A DNA stretch of 64,000 bases from Phoebastria nigripes (taxonomy: Eukaryota > Chordata > Aves > Procellariiformes > Diomedeidae). A model generated the notes under the pieces. It made no database searches, was not told the origin of the DNA, and was given only the letters and a program-made list of their open reading frames with translations. Each line of letters begins with the position of its first letter. The stretch's first letter is position 1. The DNA lies in NCBI GenBank assembly GCA_035582835.1, contig JAYKAV010003077.1:454751-518750 (forward strand), read 5' to 3'. Shown piece after piece: positions 14,336 through 28,928 of the stretch. Position numbers and translations under genes: made by a program.

Positions 14336-17300
14336 ACAAAAACACTGTTTCCCAAGGGAACAGTGCAGAAGCTCCTTAGATGATTTTGGTTCCCTGTTTC
14401 CAGAGAACACTTTGCAGAGGTATCATCAGAAATAAAGCTTGCCTAATAGTACAGACTAATTTGCAAATAAAAGCACTAAATACTGTTTATCTGTAGTTAC
14501 TGTTTTAGTTACCGTTGGGGAGCCATCACATGTATGAACTTAGGAATTAACAAAAAAGGTTACTGATTTGGAGAAATTTGGGAATTCTCACTCCATTCAT
14601 TCAAAAATTCAGTCAAAAATTGCCCCATTAATATACTTTTCTCCTACTTTTCTCCTGTTAAAGGAATTTGCTTCCTACCACGATCTTCTGACAACCCTGG
14701 AAGACCACATAATGCTATCATGAGCAAAGTTAATAGTGAGCAAAAAATAGACCAAATTAGAGAAAATAGTTAATTTGAAGTTTTAAGCTGAAGATCAAGG
14801 ATTAATGGAGTCAAGCAAGAAAGACAGCATCAGTGCACTAATGATCTGTTACTCAGAGAGAGAGGTATGTTTCTGACACATTAGATGTGTCAATAGCCTC
14901 TGCAGCGATGGGTTTATAATAGCTGATGTATCCTATTAGTAGAGACATGAATGATAAACAGAATGATCCCAAGTGCATAGTTCAACCAGCACTGATAAAA
15001 TTAGCACAACCTGAATATACAGAAGTCTGTGAAGTTGTGACTTGCTGTATGCAGATGGCAATAGACACAATTCCAATGGTTAGACCCAGCTATTCCACAT
15101 GGATTCTGGCCCCTGGCACATTTATCCAGAGACTCGGTTGCGCTCGGTCAGTGCAAGGCAGGGGAATAAGCCTGTAAGCTCAAGTCAGTGTAGAGGGGTA
15201 TTATCCCATTTGTAGAGCATACAGAGAAACGTGAGAGGTCAGCTCTGTTTCTGCAGTGGCATTTGATGGTGGTATATGAATAAGTGACTCCTGGACTTGT
15301 GTTTTCCAAGGGCGGGTTCCTGGCAGTAGGACTTTTTGCCTTTACCAGAACAAGGCCTTTCTTCAAAACCTGTCTTTTCTCCCCGACTTCTTGAGAGAAC
15401 TTTGACTGAGTGTTGAATGGTTGTGGCGTGTATTTCTTATTTAAACAAGAACTGTTTAAGGTTTGCTACTTGCCTGAACTCACTGTCTAGCTTTCCATGT
15501 ACCAGCACCTGGTCGGCTTATAGGAAGGGGGCTCACAGCACTCTTAGAGTGCTTTTTAGACGTTTTGTTGTGTATTGTAACTCCATAACCCCAAAATGAA
15601 GGACCTTCCTTAAGTCTGGATTAAACCAGTGAACAATCCAGACACCACAGCTACACAGGCTGCTTTCCCTGGTTTATGGGAAAGGATGGGCTTGGAGAGA
15701 GATGCAGAGGAGACCAGTAGTGATATCTTTTTCCACTAATAAAAATAAAAACCCAAACAACCTACATCAGCTGACAAGGAGGATTTAATGGCTAAGCAAC
15801 AGCCCCCACCTGCCCCCTATCCCATGTCTTCTGGCCTTCTTCATCTGGGAGTGTGACCTAGAGCCTGTTTCCATTTACTACACTCGTGATTAATAAAGAC
15901 AAGAATGAGGAGGGAGATGGCCATACTACTATAATGAAAACTCAGAGATCCCCACAGAGCTGCACCAATTGCATTTTCATTTCCACTGGTGCTGCTAAAC
16001 ACCCCACAGCGGAAGAAGCACAGACAACCAGAAAACTACAGCCCCATCATTCTGAAAATAAAACCTGTCGAATAATACTGAGTGTGCCTGTATTTAACTG
16101 CCATAGCCCTAATTTCTTAGATGCAGGCAGACACCATAAAGCATGGCTCAGCACTGACTCATCACATCAGATTCCTCATACCGGGCAAAGATGTTAAATG
16201 AAAGTGAAAATCCATCCATTTTTTATTTCTGCTAAGAGCATGGCAGTGGGCACACAAAGCTTTATAACCAGCCTCTGGACTGGAACTGGTCTCCAAAGGA
16301 AGGGTTTTGAAGAGCTGAGCCAATATGTTCATCCAGAGCTAAATGCAAATACAAGCACTACATCACTACTGCACAAGGAAGTGAGTTCACAGGGAGGTGA
16401 AACTGCTTTCCCACAAACCACTGATCCCCAATCCCTTTTCCAGGTTTGCTAAAATTAGTCTCTCACACTCATAGGCAGAAAACCTGAACAGCAGCAGGTA
16501 ACTTGATCCAAATGCAGGTCATTCTTGCACTGATTTTGGGCCTCGTGATTTGTGAGCAGTTGAACCTGGCTCTGCTGTTGTACAAGTGCCTGTGCTAACA
16601 CACCTGTGCTGTTCAGCTCCTGGTACAGAACTGTTTTTTTCAGCCCTGTAAACATCTACCCGTAGACCTCCCAACACCATTCCAAAAGCATAAGCCCTTT
16701 TAGAAAGCTATTTCACTGTCTGAAATAAAATGCCTTTCATCAACAAACTGCCTTCACCTAAGCGAGCCCACCCCCAAACCAGAAAGACCCACAGCAGAAC
16801 CAGCCCATGGGCTGCCATGACCCCTATTTATAGAGGGGGGCTGGGGCAGTGGGAGGGAGATCTTCCTGCCTATGCCTGGGGATGTGCTGTGAAAGGTAGG
16901 AGCAGATGGGGCTTTGCTTTCTTTCTAGGCAAAATTAAAAAGTTACATCTAGGGAGAAGAGGCTCCAGGATAAAAAGCAAATAATGCAGAAATGGTGGGG
17001 TGGGGAGAATATAAAATACTCTGGTTTTAATCAGGAAAAGCAATTTAGTTGTCGTTTTCTGCATAATTCTGTTGAAGAAATAAATTATGCAGAAGAATGT
17101 GCTTTTCTCCTGAGGCTAAAAAAAGAACAAGTGGGGCTCAGGGAAACGCCTGGGACTTACATGTGTTTGCCGTTTAGCTGCATTTTTTGACAATTCCTTG
17201 TAGGTTGAATGGTTTATCCTGTAAGCTTCAGCTCTGAAATGGACTCCTAATAAGAGTGTGCAGCAGGAGTGTCCTCTCAGGTGGGAGAAATTATTTTTTT

Positions 17301-19542
17301 CTTCGCTGGTGTGGGACCATCTCAGAAAGGCCTTTCCTGGTATTTCTGGGGCTGTCAGAGCCCCTCGCATCTCTGGTGGGGCAGCTCTGCCCCATGGGGC
17401 CATGCTGAGCCCCAGCCAGGGCAGCTCAGGCTGGGACCTGCCCTGGCTCAGACTCTCCTCCCTCCCTGACCTGCTCACTTGGGTAGATGTGACTGTTCCT
17501 TGGGAGTAACTTGCAGGATATGGGAGCCCTGTCAGAAATGGATGAAGATTTAGGCAAGGTGGTTTTTCCATTGCTATGCTAAAGAAAAACAAATGCTGCA
17601 GTTTTTATTTCTTTAATGTTTTGTGCAGCAGTTCCCAAACCCATGAAATGAAGCAGTGCTTTTCCTGAAAAAGAAAAAAATCCAGGCCCAGGAGACTGAA
17701 ATTTTGGACTCCTTAATGGGAAGAACCTAGTTTTTAAAATTACTTCTTTTCCACTGAAATGCTTAGGTTTGGGACTTAGGAGCTCAAAGCACTTAGATAT
17801 ATTGGAAAGCTTTTATTCTAAGCTTTAAAATATTAATTTAGAAATCCTTGAGTGGAAGAGGATCATCACAAGCCATCCTAGCAAAGTTTTGTCCATTTTT
17901 TGTTTTAGTTGATTAAACATAAGTACAAAACTTGTCTTGTGCATATGGTAGGCTTTGCAGGAAAGAAAAATATATTGAGAGGCAAAACACAGTGTTTATC
18001 CTCCAAACTTTGGCTTTTCCTGGTATAGATCCAGCTTCAGACAATTACTAAGTCCCTTCTGCGTACTCTCAAGTGATCTTTAGGAATCGGAAACAGCATC
18101 TGTTAATTTTTAGCGGTGGACTCTTAAGTGGCTCGGCCTGGGCTTTTCAGCCAGCTGTTACCACTGCACAAGCTGTGGCTTTAGAGGGGAGGAGGAGGAG
18201 GCATNGGTGACTTGGGGACGTGGAGATAAGAGGTGCTGAGGAGGACATGATGACAGGAACGGAGACAAGTCCTGAGGCTCTGGAGTGCAAGGGACTGGCT
18301 GAGGAGAAGCTGGAGTTTCTTCCCCTGTGGCATTCCTGCCCTGGAGCTTGTCTAGGAGCCTGAAAAATTGTCTGGGGCTCTGTTACCACCCTGCAGAGGA
18401 CATATGTCCCCACCCTGCACACAAGGTTCATTCCCCCTCTCTCCTTTGCGCCACCATCTCACCGGTAGCTCTCTGGGGCTGGTATTGCTTTGGAGCCTGG
18501 TAGGGAAATGGATAGCAGTCACCCTCAGTACACCGGAAGGGAGAAATGCTCCTGAGTCTGGAAACTTAAACCCTGGCTGAAGCCTTCAGAAACAAGCAGG
18601 AGTTTCCCCCAGAGAGGTTTGCTGCTGGTGTCTCCTGCAGCGCATGGAGGAGAGGGAGGGGTGCCTGCCTTTATGGCCAGATGAGGATGGGTGGATGGCA
18701 GGCAATTCAGATCCCATTTCCACCAGTTTGCTCAAAACTTTGGGCAGGTCTTTCCATTTCTGTGAAGGATGCAATGATTCCCTGACACAGTAATACCCAC
18801 AAGGATGTACAGTACTGCCAAGTTAACTGGCATTTATAATGCATAAAAGTCCTCGAGCCACAGGTGCTGTGGAAGCTCCTAAATCTCATTTTATGTTTGT
18901 GGCTACACTGGTGACGTTTTCTGTGGGTCAGGGGCTTATTCAAATGACTCTGTGATTGTGAGGAGATATATAATTTAATTTAATCCCCTGTTTACAGTGA
19001 GTTTGATTTGATGATGCCTCACAACTGCTTGATGACGAAGACGACATGCATGATTACAGTTCATAGACATCTCACAGCTGGAGAAGAGAATATTTTTTCT
19101 TAGTGATATTACTGTGGAAACCATAATGTACAAGCTGCCTTCCTGCCCTGATGGCTGCAGTTCTGCAAATAGCTGTGTTCTGCAGTAAAACCCCACTGTT
19201 TCTAACCAAGGAAAGATCTGTATTTTCTATAGCAGATGACTCTAATTTTTCTTTCCTGTTCTATATCTGTGTGTAGTGACTGATCCTGGAACACGTATAA
19301 GGTGCAACCAGGATGAATGGCAATGCATTGGAGACTAGTCTCTCCTTGAAATAATAGCCTGTTTTGTGAGCATGGTGGTTAAAAACAATAAGAGGCGGAA
19401 ACCTTTTCTGCTTAAAACTGGACCTCTGTTCTGTGGAGAACAGTTTACACTCCTCCTTCATCTATAAACTGATGAAATGCATGTAAAATCACTGATCGAA
19501 AATCAGTATTTTCTAAAGGAAAAGTGAAAAATAGATTAAGAA
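14336..19542. other. No gene seen; non-coding sequence
   Basis: No coding exon, RNA gene or clear transposon was recognised. A moderately GC-rich part near 17320-17480 yields overlapping frames on both strands without domains. One ambiguous base lies at 18205 within a purine-rich (gga)n-like run. Confidence 0.55.
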
Positions 19543-19566
19543 TTTTTTTTTTTTTTTTTTTTTTTT
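19543..19566. repeat. (T)24 homopolymer
   Basis: An uninterrupted run of 24 T bases. No adjacent sequence was recognised as a retroposed body, so it is probably a simple repeat rather than the reverse-strand tail of a retrocopy. Its length may be uncertain because of sequencing slippage. Confidence 0.9.
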
Positions 19567-22500
19567 AATGCTGGGATTTTGAAATGCCAAATCCAATGCT
19601 CCATGTCCAGAGAGTCTGTTCTTATTCTTGGGAAAATCTTCTGTTTTGCAGGCTCGTGTGTCTTTAGTTCAAGTAATGAAGATCACTTTTACACATCAAT
19701 TACAACATGGAAATGAGTTCCATGACAGGTGAACACGCTGAAGGTCATTTGCTTTGTCAGAGCATTGAAAGCGGTTGCTGTTAGCCGTGCCCATCTCTGC
19801 GGATCTGACAGAAAACAGTGTTTCATGTCATGGTACAGGGGGACCGCAGGAGGCTCTGAAAGGACTCGTTTATGGGACAGCACCTCAGATGAGTAATGTT
19901 TGGTAGTGGGTACATGCACAAAGACATTATTGGTGCTGAATCAGCTTACTTTTAGGAAAATTTTCCCCTTGTCCTTCCCCCATCCCCAGCCTGGTTGATT
20001 TGCCTAATGGAAGCTGACAGTAAACCTCAGCCCTGATTGTCAGATTTCTCTAGAAACCTCAAGGGAAAGAGAGGAAGGCAGACATCTGAGGAACTAAAAT
20101 AGCACACATAATGAGCTCCCGTATTTAGCCAAACTGCTTTTTTAATAACCTTCCTTTTCTTTCTCTCTCTTGCACAGGCAGACACACTAAACACGCAGCA
20201 TCTTCAAACAATAGGAGGTGCTTTGGGCATTGGGGTTGACAGAAAATAGATGGATGCGACTGCTGTCCCCTGGGGTTACTGCTTGGTCCCCTTGTGGAGA
20301 GGCAGCTTGGGAAAGCCATTTGGGAACAGTCTAAAAAGTGATCTCTTCCTTCTTAGTACTTTTGTTTAACTCATCTAAGTTCTCAGCCCAGACATGGGAG
20401 TCTCTCATTTGATTCAGACTGTGCACTAATGTTGTGTCCCTTCAGCATGTGCTTAGGTTGGCACTCTGATGGTGAGCTTTGGGCAACGGTGACAGTTCAG
20501 GATAGTCTGTGCTTTTTACCTCCAGCCGGGGAAAATGTTTTTTCCCAAGTAGACCTGAAAACCATCTTTAAAGCAGGAAAAGAGTCAGGCAAAGCATGTA
20601 AAGGAAGTTTTCCTTCATACACTCTTTATCCAGTCAGTCTTTTGCTTTTGTGCCTGAGATAGTCTACATATGATGTTATATTTTATGAAATAGTCTTCTT
20701 GAAGTGGGTTGTGGTTTTTTTAGCTGTTCCAGAAGTGTAGCTGACAAGCAAAGAAAGAAAAGCTTATTTATTGACTTTCCATGGAAAAATATAACAAAAG
20801 GTAAGATGGAAAATATGACGGAGTCATATAGATAGTGAGAAGATATGATGGAAAATATAGGAGTTTGATTTATTTCAGGATATATCTGTTCTACCTCCAG
20901 GTCCTTAGAGAGGACAGAACTTTTACAAATAACCCAGCACTGGAGATGACAAGCCGTACTTTTAGCATCAACCCCCTATTAAGCAGGCTTTCTTTACCTT
21001 ATTCCTCACTTGCTCTGGGGTCTTATTTTATGGTAACCAGTTGACAGTGAGATGAATTACTGAGGACAAGACATGGCACATCTTTTATAGCATTGTTTGT
21101 CCAGAGAGGTCTCAACTATAAAGTACTTGAGCTGTATGTTGTCTTGCCCAGTGGAGAAATGCAGCTTCTTCAAGGGGCAGCACAGAGCAGCTGTCCACCC
21201 AAACTAACTCGTACCAGACAAGTATTTAGGCTCACATACTGGTGGAGCAACTGAAACGTGCCAAGGGTATGGAACAGTATTTGTAGTTATTATTTTGCTA
21301 TTTACTACAAGTAGGCTTAACTTCATTGCCAGTTTTACTTGCAACAAAGAACAACTTAAAAGGAAGAGTAAACTTGTCTATTAATTATCTAAATACTTTC
21401 AAATGAGGCTGATCTTAAGAAGCAACTTGGCTTTTATCCCCTGGTTGTTCAGCTCCTATATAACACTGCCAACTTGGGCTGTGCATCGGGAGATAAATGA
21501 TGTCTGAATGTCATCAAAATGTTAGACAGCCCCAGATAAATCCCAATAAGTTGTCTGGGTAAAGGGAACACAGGGGTGAGGTATAGCACATTTTGTGTTG
21601 CCTCAGAAATTCAAATTAATTTACAGTATATGTCTTATATTTATCTATATTCCAGAACTGTATTATCTTTATTTTTGTAGATTCCTGTTGCTTTCTAGTG
21701 CTTTTAGTCTGTAAATTCAACCCCAGATGGATGTTTTGTCTTAGATATATCAAATCAGCTCCTCCTGAATCAGGACTGGAGCCTGAGCTTCTTTTCAGGC
21801 ACGTATCTAGGGTAATATACCCAGCTCAAAACCAGGCTGGGGTGAAGCAAAATGCCAGTTTGGAAGTGTTTATATGCCTGTATTAGAGAGAGCGATTTAC
21901 CCATTTCACAAGAGCTGTTATTATTAGTTAGAAAGTAGGAGGTGTGTGCAGATGCTGTGGAATTTTCTGCTGCATTGGGCCTGTGCTGCTGTGTGCTTTG
22001 GGAAGCTTGTCTGTCTTACCCATTCACCAGCCCAAGCTTGGAAAGGATGTCCAAAAAAAGTAGAGCAGGACAAGCTTTTCACAGCCCTTTTTATATCTTA
22101 CTTCTTTGCAAGTGTTTGTTTTGGGTTTTTTTTAGAACAGATTTTTCCCATCTCTGTCCCAATCTGCATATTCTTCTTCCCTGTCCTGTCCACTGCCTTC
22201 CCTTGCAGTCAGTCCTGCACATGCAAAATTATAAAATGGCTCCCGAGCTACTTCACTAGACAGGTTCTGCCTTATTTCCATCGAAACTAAACTTTCTTCT
22301 TGCAGCGGTATGTAAAAAAAGACCTAACCACCCCACCACCACCTCCAAACCCCAGGTGAGCAGAGTGCACATTAGATCTTCTCATCATTTTGCACTGCTC
22401 TAGCTCCTGCTGGTTTTATTGACAAGTCTTGCAAGTTTGTAATTGAAAGTGGAAGAATGGAGTCTCTATTTGTCTAGCTGAAATGAAGAAGCAGCCCTTC

Positions 22501-24085
22501 TCATCTTCTTAGCTTGCGTTAGCCCCTCTCATCCTCTTTGCCTGGGTGTTGTTTCAGTCCTTGTTGAATCCATTAAACCCTGGGAGATGGTCCATTTTAA
22601 AGGGTCTGAATGCATCGCTCTCTACAGATCTAGGAGATATAATTACTAGAACAAATGTCACTCATGTAATCTTCTTTAAAGAGCAGAAATCTGTCTGTAA
22701 GTCACTAATGTGGCCCAATAGGGACAATTTTACTGCAGAGTATTTGGAGGAAAAAGCCCTCTGTGGAATCCAGAAAATAAATAAATATCAAAATTGATTG
22801 TTATATCCTTTCAGAAGTTGACACAAAGATTGATGGTTAATAAGCATGTGTTCTTAATTTGCATTGCAAAATTTTCAGTGAAAACTACAGGCAACCATCG
22901 AAATAGTCAGTTCATTATTTTGTTAGCCTTCCTTTTTCCTATTGTCTACCCATGGGTAAGAAACTATATATCAATAAAGGAATACTGAGAAACTCCGCTG
23001 AAGACAAGCAAGATAACAGATTGCAGTAGGTATCCATGGTTCCCTGGATTGGTGCCAGGGTTAGTGCCTCACACTAGCTCAGAAAGTCAATGGACAATTT
23101 ATTCTGTACTAAAAATATTTTCCCTTGTTTCTTTATTTTTTTAGCAGTATATATACACATACACAAAGTGAATTTCAAATTCAACAGATGGATGAGATTA
23201 TACAGAGAAGACAGGCTGCTAAAGAAAGCAAAAAAGCTATTGTCTTTGATTTATGGATTTGTTCCAGTCTGAGAAGCTGGGAGCGTTCTTCGATAAGGGC
23301 CATAAGTGATTAGAAAGTAATGAACTATGGAAAAGGGTCGGAAGATGTTGAGATTAGATCTTCGTGACTGAACAGGAGCTAGTGATGAGCCAATCTGCAT
23401 GAAATGCTGCCTCAGTGTCAGCTTCTCAAAACTGTTGATTTATTCCTGTTATCTTTACATTTTGCTTCCAAAGAGCAAGATACGAGGAATCAAGTAGCCA
23501 AAGACAGGGACATTTTCACTTAATGTTTCATTAGCTTCTGTATGTTTCTGGTTTACTTAAAGCCTGTGCAGATGACCATCTTTTCCTTGTTCACCTTCTC
23601 AGAGATTCATGTTTAAAAGAAGATTCATAAAACATTTCCATGTGGGAAAAAAATTCTTTGGTTAAATTCAAAGTCTCTTTTGATGTTCCTGAGATTTAAT
23701 CATTGAAAACTCTCTGTGAAAGGGAAAACCTTTATATCTACATTAGACCAAAGAAATAGTATTGCAGGTCTCAAAAGTCTTTAGAATTTTTTCCTTGTTA
23801 AGTATAGAAGATCTTGTATTAAAATCTGTTTCTGTTTATTTCAATATCCACACAGTTGAAAGTTTCTTATTCCATTTGTAATTCTATCAGGAGGGTTTCA
23901 TGCAAAGGTAGTTCTTAGTAGCAGTAATGTTCTTATCACTGTGATGATCTTGGGATATAAGTGAGGCAGGATTAAGAAGTAGTGCCTTTCAGTTAATCAG
24001 CTACTGCGCTTGTCTAACAAAAGATAATGCCAAGCAGCCTGTGCTGTCTCAGATTATAATTCTCTGTGATTAATATATGGAAACC
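19567..24085. other. No gene seen; non-coding sequence
   Basis: Intron-like sequence with short frames only. Small local duplications are present (for example 'gatggaaaatat' near 20805 and again near 20848), but there is no array. No gene, RNA or mobile element was recognised. Confidence 0.55.
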
Positions 24086-24290
24086 CTAACAGTATCCTTG
24101 GGGTATGGAGTTAAATGTTACATACTGACATCAGAAGACACTGTCCAAGTCCTCGTTACATTTCTTTTATTTTTAACTAAGAATAGATGGAGAAAAATTA
24201 TTATCCCTATTTTATACTGGGGACACAGTTATACTGCAGTGTACTTGCTGTTTACTCAGGAAATTTGTAGGGGAGAGAGCAGTTGCATCT
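24085..24290 (+). repeat. Possible MIR/L2-like fragment
   Basis: The part 'attattatccctattttatactgggga' spread over 24197-24223 and the following bases resemble the core of old MIR/L2 repeats. The match is short and diverged. It could be chance similarity. Confidence 0.3.
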
Positions 24291-25555
24291 AGATGGCCTG
24301 AATCTCAGTGCTGTTGCCGCAAGGCCATCTTCTGGTGTTTTTATTTCTGGTATTATTTTAAGCACTATTTATAAGAAAATTACTTAGAACATCTGAACAC
24401 CTAATTTCAATAGCTTTGATGCGATTTGGATGCCAAATTCTGCAGGCAGCTTTGACAATCCCAGCTTATCTGCAGGACGACATATTAATATAATGGGGGT
24501 TTTTTTGTAGGACTTGAGTGAAGGACAGTATAGAATATTAATGAATATTCCACAGATCCTTTGTAATACCTAGCCATATTCTAGCTCTGTAAAATCCTTA
24601 GACTAGTAAAATTTTGAAATTCTTTCATGCCATTTGGTTGAATACCAACATTTATTAAACAATAAACTCGTTGACCCCCTGGGAACTGCATATGTTCAGT
24701 GAGTCTTTTAGCAGATTTTGATGCTGAACAGCCAGACCACATCCTGATGGATGTACTAGAGGTAACATGTTTGCTGTATTAAGGAGCCTTCCAATTGATA
24801 GTCCTTGAAACGTTTCATAAGAACAAGTCTTCCCCTCTTTCTCCTTGTCTAGACCCAAACCCAGGACTCTCAGAACTACCTCTTGTTTTCTTTGCCCCAT
24901 AATACTTTGTGCTTGGCAGGTCTTATTTCATCCATTCAGCTTTACTTTGACTCAACTACAAAGGGCAGTGCATGTTCTTTCCAAGGTAGGAGTGATATCC
25001 ATCTGTTTAAATAAGAAAAGACTATCTGTGTTCTTTATTGAAAAAACTTTGAAGTGAGAGCTTATGGTTTTCTTGTCTTGCACTTGAAAAGTGAAACTGC
25101 ACAATTTCGCTGAAAAATATTCTTTCAAAAAGAATATTAAGGCTAGGTCCTAAGCTGTATCCAGCCATGTAGATCTGATTTCACTCTGTCATGCAATCAT
25201 TCAGATGAGCTGAACACAAACACGGGTTTTGCCGTTTGCCATTCCAGGTTGTGGTCTCAAGAAGATAGCCATCTGGATGGAATATGTGTTTTGATGCTCA
25301 GTCAGGTGTCGCAGGACCTATTTGTGTTTGTTCTTCCTGTAGGCAGCTTTGTTCCATCAGATTAAGCTGGGATTCTTTCCAGTTGAGGCACCTTGGTGCA
25401 AGCAGCTATTATTATTATTTGTCTAATGCTAGCAGTGTGCTGGGGATGTTAACTCAGAACAGAGCTCTCTGTGTTCTTCTCATGTGGCTATAAAATGATC
25501 ATGCAGTTTTATGGGCTGTTTTTGCTTACCAGACTCCAGTAGTGCTTGTGCAGAA
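24291..25555. other. No gene seen; non-coding sequence
   Basis: AT-rich intron-like sequence with a short 'attattattattt' run near 25408. No exon, RNA gene or repeat family was recognised. Confidence 0.55.
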
Positions 25556-25660
25556 GGAGTTACTCAGGAGCACTGGATATTGGCCAATGGATGAAACAGG
25601 ACATTGGACTAGATGCATAAAACTCACCCTAACTCTTGGCCAAAGATCCACTGCACAGAT
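25555..25660 (+). repeat. Possible ancient LINE 3' fragment
   Basis: The words 'tggccaatggatgaaacagg' and 'acattggactagatg' resemble the 3' region of old reptile and bird LINEs, where '...gacaggatactgggctagatgga...' is typical. The expected repetitive tail is not visible. The call is tentative. Confidence 0.35.
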
Positions 25661-28084
25661 TTGGAGGGAACTTGTAGGAAATTCACCAACCAAAGTGTAT
25701 TAAATCGCAGTGAATTGATCTGGGCTTTCTTGTTTGTAATGGATCCTTGAAGACATCGAAAATAGCTTCAGGTATGAGTTGCAAATGGGTTGACAGAGAG
25801 TTCAGTTTGTATAATCATTAAGTTGCTTCAAGCCCAAACCCAAAAGCCCAACACTGGGTGTATTTGGATTTGGTCCCTGGTGACTGTGAACTGCTGTACG
25901 ATGGAATTGTTCTCCATGAGCCACTGGGCTGTCAGGACACCACAGGTCTTCTTGTGAGCTGCCTATCTCTGACACAATTAAAATAGCTGAAACTTCACCT
26001 TTTTATGCAATGCAAAGCAAACATCCTAGAATTTGAGGTGATTGAAGAGTGTTTCCCCGCAGGAAAATAACAGGCGCTTTGAAGTATTGTATTTATTCTG
26101 ATCTCACGACCTGACTGTGGTGAATTCTGACTTCACCACCACCCCAGACACAACTCCTGACAATGACTTGCAAGCCATAGGGCAGGCCAGTCACGTACAT
26201 CGGATATGCAGAGTTGCAGAGGAGGAGAGGATTCTTGCAGCACACAAGTGAGAATCTGCCTGAGCCAACTATGCAATGCAGCAACAACCTTGTAATTAAC
26301 ATCTGTTCCCTGCCTGATAGATAGGGGCAAGTCTACCACCACAATAAACAACTCAGCAAAATGCTGAGCAACCTTCCCATGCAGCTACCTCAGAAGGCCT
26401 CAAGGGTGTTGGCAGGATCCTGGGACACTGGGTGCAGGGGTGTTAGGTCAAGCAGGGCCTCCAAAATGCCCTAAGATCTCCTTGCAGGGAGAGCAAGAAT
26501 ATCATTATTTACTGCTATTTGGTTTACTTCAGGCTCTGATGAGACAAATTAATAACATCACAGCCCCAAATCAGCCATTTTAATCTTTTAAGGCTGCCCT
26601 TCCCCCAATGGCACAATGCAAAAAGCTTTGGTAATTATGCAGTAGCCCATCTTCAACTGCACAGCTCTGCCTCCCCAACCAGTGCTGCCAGGCTTTCTCC
26701 TCCCTTGTTACCCAGCCAAGCTTCCTTTATAAGTCCTCTTAATTGGCTTGTTAGTGTAACCTGAGGCTACCTGTCCTGCTTGGCTGATTCACTAATGAGG
26801 CTCAGCTGCCTTTTCTCAGACCCAGACAGGCTGGAGAGGGATCTGTAAAACCTGGTCATGGGGATTTCAGAGCTGTTCCCTCCAGTCCCCTGGTACCCCA
26901 GCCTCTCTGGCAGCAGTGTCACTGGTGGCTTTTGCACGGGCAGACACCTCACGCGCTTCCAGTGGGCATTACTCCCCTGTTCAGATAGGGACCCTGTCCC
27001 TAAAAATCCCTCTGTTGTTAGTACATCCTAATATACAGAGCGCTGCCAGTGGTTACTGCTGCTGTGCCTGTAAAACCAAAGAAAGGGCCTTTGTGCTAAT
27101 TCACAGGATATAAATGCTACTTACGAAATGTTTCCCTGGGCATCAGCAAGAACAGAAGTAAGTTCAAAGTAATTGTATGTTGGGGTTTCTAGGACTGAGA
27201 GTTACCAAGACTGGCATTAGGCCCATCAAGATTTTGGTACGTGTGATACCTGTCTTGCGAATGCCCTTGCTCCAGGCTTTCTGTACAATACACATCTCCC
27301 CTGGAAGGTAGTCGGGTGGCACAGGCTGCTGAGGAACCCTGAGGAGATTGGACTAGCTGAGCTCATTGTCCAGCAAAGTAGGGATGGTGACTTCAGGGGC
27401 AGCAATACCTTCCAGACCTACCTGATGGACAGTTACACTGTAGAGTGCTGGCAGGACAAAGGTTTGACCTTTTCCTTCATAAGCCACATGCAAAATGGGC
27501 TGGGTAGCTCTATTACTGTATTTTACGTGCTCCCTTGAGATCAGCCATGCCAGGGCTCCACATCTCTTTCTCTCCTACTGCTGGTCTTTGGAGAAGAGCT
27601 CTTATGTTCATTCAAGACCAACAGTGAAGAGGTTGGCAGAGTCCTGGTAGCTTGCAGCTGTGTAAGCCAAACCTCTAGGAAGAATTTGAGCAAGCAGGCT
27701 CATAGCAGTTGTAACAAAACAATTTTTTTTTTTCCCCCTCCCAATTTTTTGTTGGAAAAAGCAGCTTTATCATACCGATATGGTCTTAAATGGCTTGCAG
27801 TGTTAATTGCTACAATTTAAAAACATGAAGTGAGAGGTTATGTGCTTGGACTAATAGCAAGAATTTTTCCTGTTAGATTAACAGACATCAGTTAGAAACA
27901 AATGAGGCAAATTTCCTTTTGTGCTAGCTGATCATGGGAAGCATCAATGTGCTGCAGCTATGGAAATGGCAATGTCATGTTGGGTATTGTCAGATGAAGG
28001 TCTTCCTCAAAGGGAAAGGAAGTATTCGTGCAAGCTGTCTGTGGCTGAAACAGTACTACTCCAGTGAGTCATATCCAGGAAAGG
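25661..28084. other. No gene seen; non-coding sequence
   Basis: Ordinary non-coding sequence with a T11 tract at 27723-27733. Frames are short and lack domains. No exon with paired splice signals was found. Confidence 0.55.
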
Positions 28085-28505
28085 TGAACTTGAACCGAAT
28101 GATCAAGGGAAAGTGGAACCTACTGTGAGAGAGAGGACCTGAAGAGTTTGGCTTGTTTAGTCTAGCAAATCACAGACAAGAGATGATCTGATTGCTGTCT
28201 AAAAATATCATAGGGGGGGAACAAAGAGCAGAGAGAGAGAGAGGAACGCACTGGCTAAGAGCAAAACATATACGTTAACCATGCATTAACTTAGGCTGGA
28301 AATAAGACAGCATTTAACCATTAAAGCAAGATTCTGGAACAGAGCAGCATTCATGTCAAAGTAACAGGAGCAAAAATACTGCCTGTTTAGAGATGCAGCT
28401 TGAAGCATGTATGAAGGAGATCATGTGATGTAGTGGCCTCTGCTATCAGGGCACAGGATTCAGTGACCCATCTAGTCTCTGCCAGCCCAGTGATCCTATG
28501 TTCCC
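28085..28505 (+). mobile_element. CR1 LINE fragment, old subfamily, 3' part
   Basis: The block follows the order of the 3' part of an archosaur CR1 LINE: 'aatgatcaagggaaagtgga', then 'gagtttggcttgtttagtct', then 'gatctgattgctgtct', an 'aaatatcata-ggg' segment, 'taggctggaaataagac', 'tttaaccattaa' and 'ttctggaacag'. The end near 28465-28500 ('ccatctagtctctgccagcc...gatcctatg') fits the family's terminal region. CR1 copies are normally truncated at the 5' end, as here. Divergence is high, so this is an old insertion with no coding capacity. A short purine run, (ga)n, lies at about 28228-28243 inside it. Confidence 0.7.
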
Positions 28506-28923
28506 ACGTAGCTGTCGCTATCATCATTCACGAGGAAATGTGCACTGGCTGAAAAGTTGTTTCTCTTAAGATGCCTTCTGGTTACTCACTGACCTGTGAC
28601 CAGGCACACCTTTGAACCAGAGGGCAAAGAGTGGTTGCTAGAGAAAGGAAGTTTTTTCAAAGCCTTGATGTGTCTGTAATATAAATTGGCAGTTCCTACA
28701 AAGGGCCGAATTTAGGGAGGTGCAAAGAGGCATTGAATGTTTCGATGCAGAATTAAGCTACTTAATAGAGAGGCTTGGAAGGAGTATAAATTCTCATGCT
28801 CAAGTGTATAGGTGAAACTGCTAAACAGGGATTAGGCTGAAACCTTGAGTAGATGTTGTAGGGTAACATTATCCCTTGTTTACCTCGTGTAAGACTTAGC
28901 TCATCTCCACTGAAGCACCTGAT
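28506..28923. other. No gene seen; spacer between CR1 and LTR
   Basis: About 400 bases of intron-like sequence. No frame, repeat or RNA was recognised. Confidence 0.55.
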
Positions 28924-28928
28924 ACCGG
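28924..28928. repeat. Target-site duplication, left copy
   Basis: The five bases ACCGG directly left of the LTR correspond to ACTGG directly right of it (29477-29481). The single difference is C to T at a CpG, the commonest decay mutation. A five-base duplication suits class III (ERVL-like) integration in birds. Confidence 0.55.
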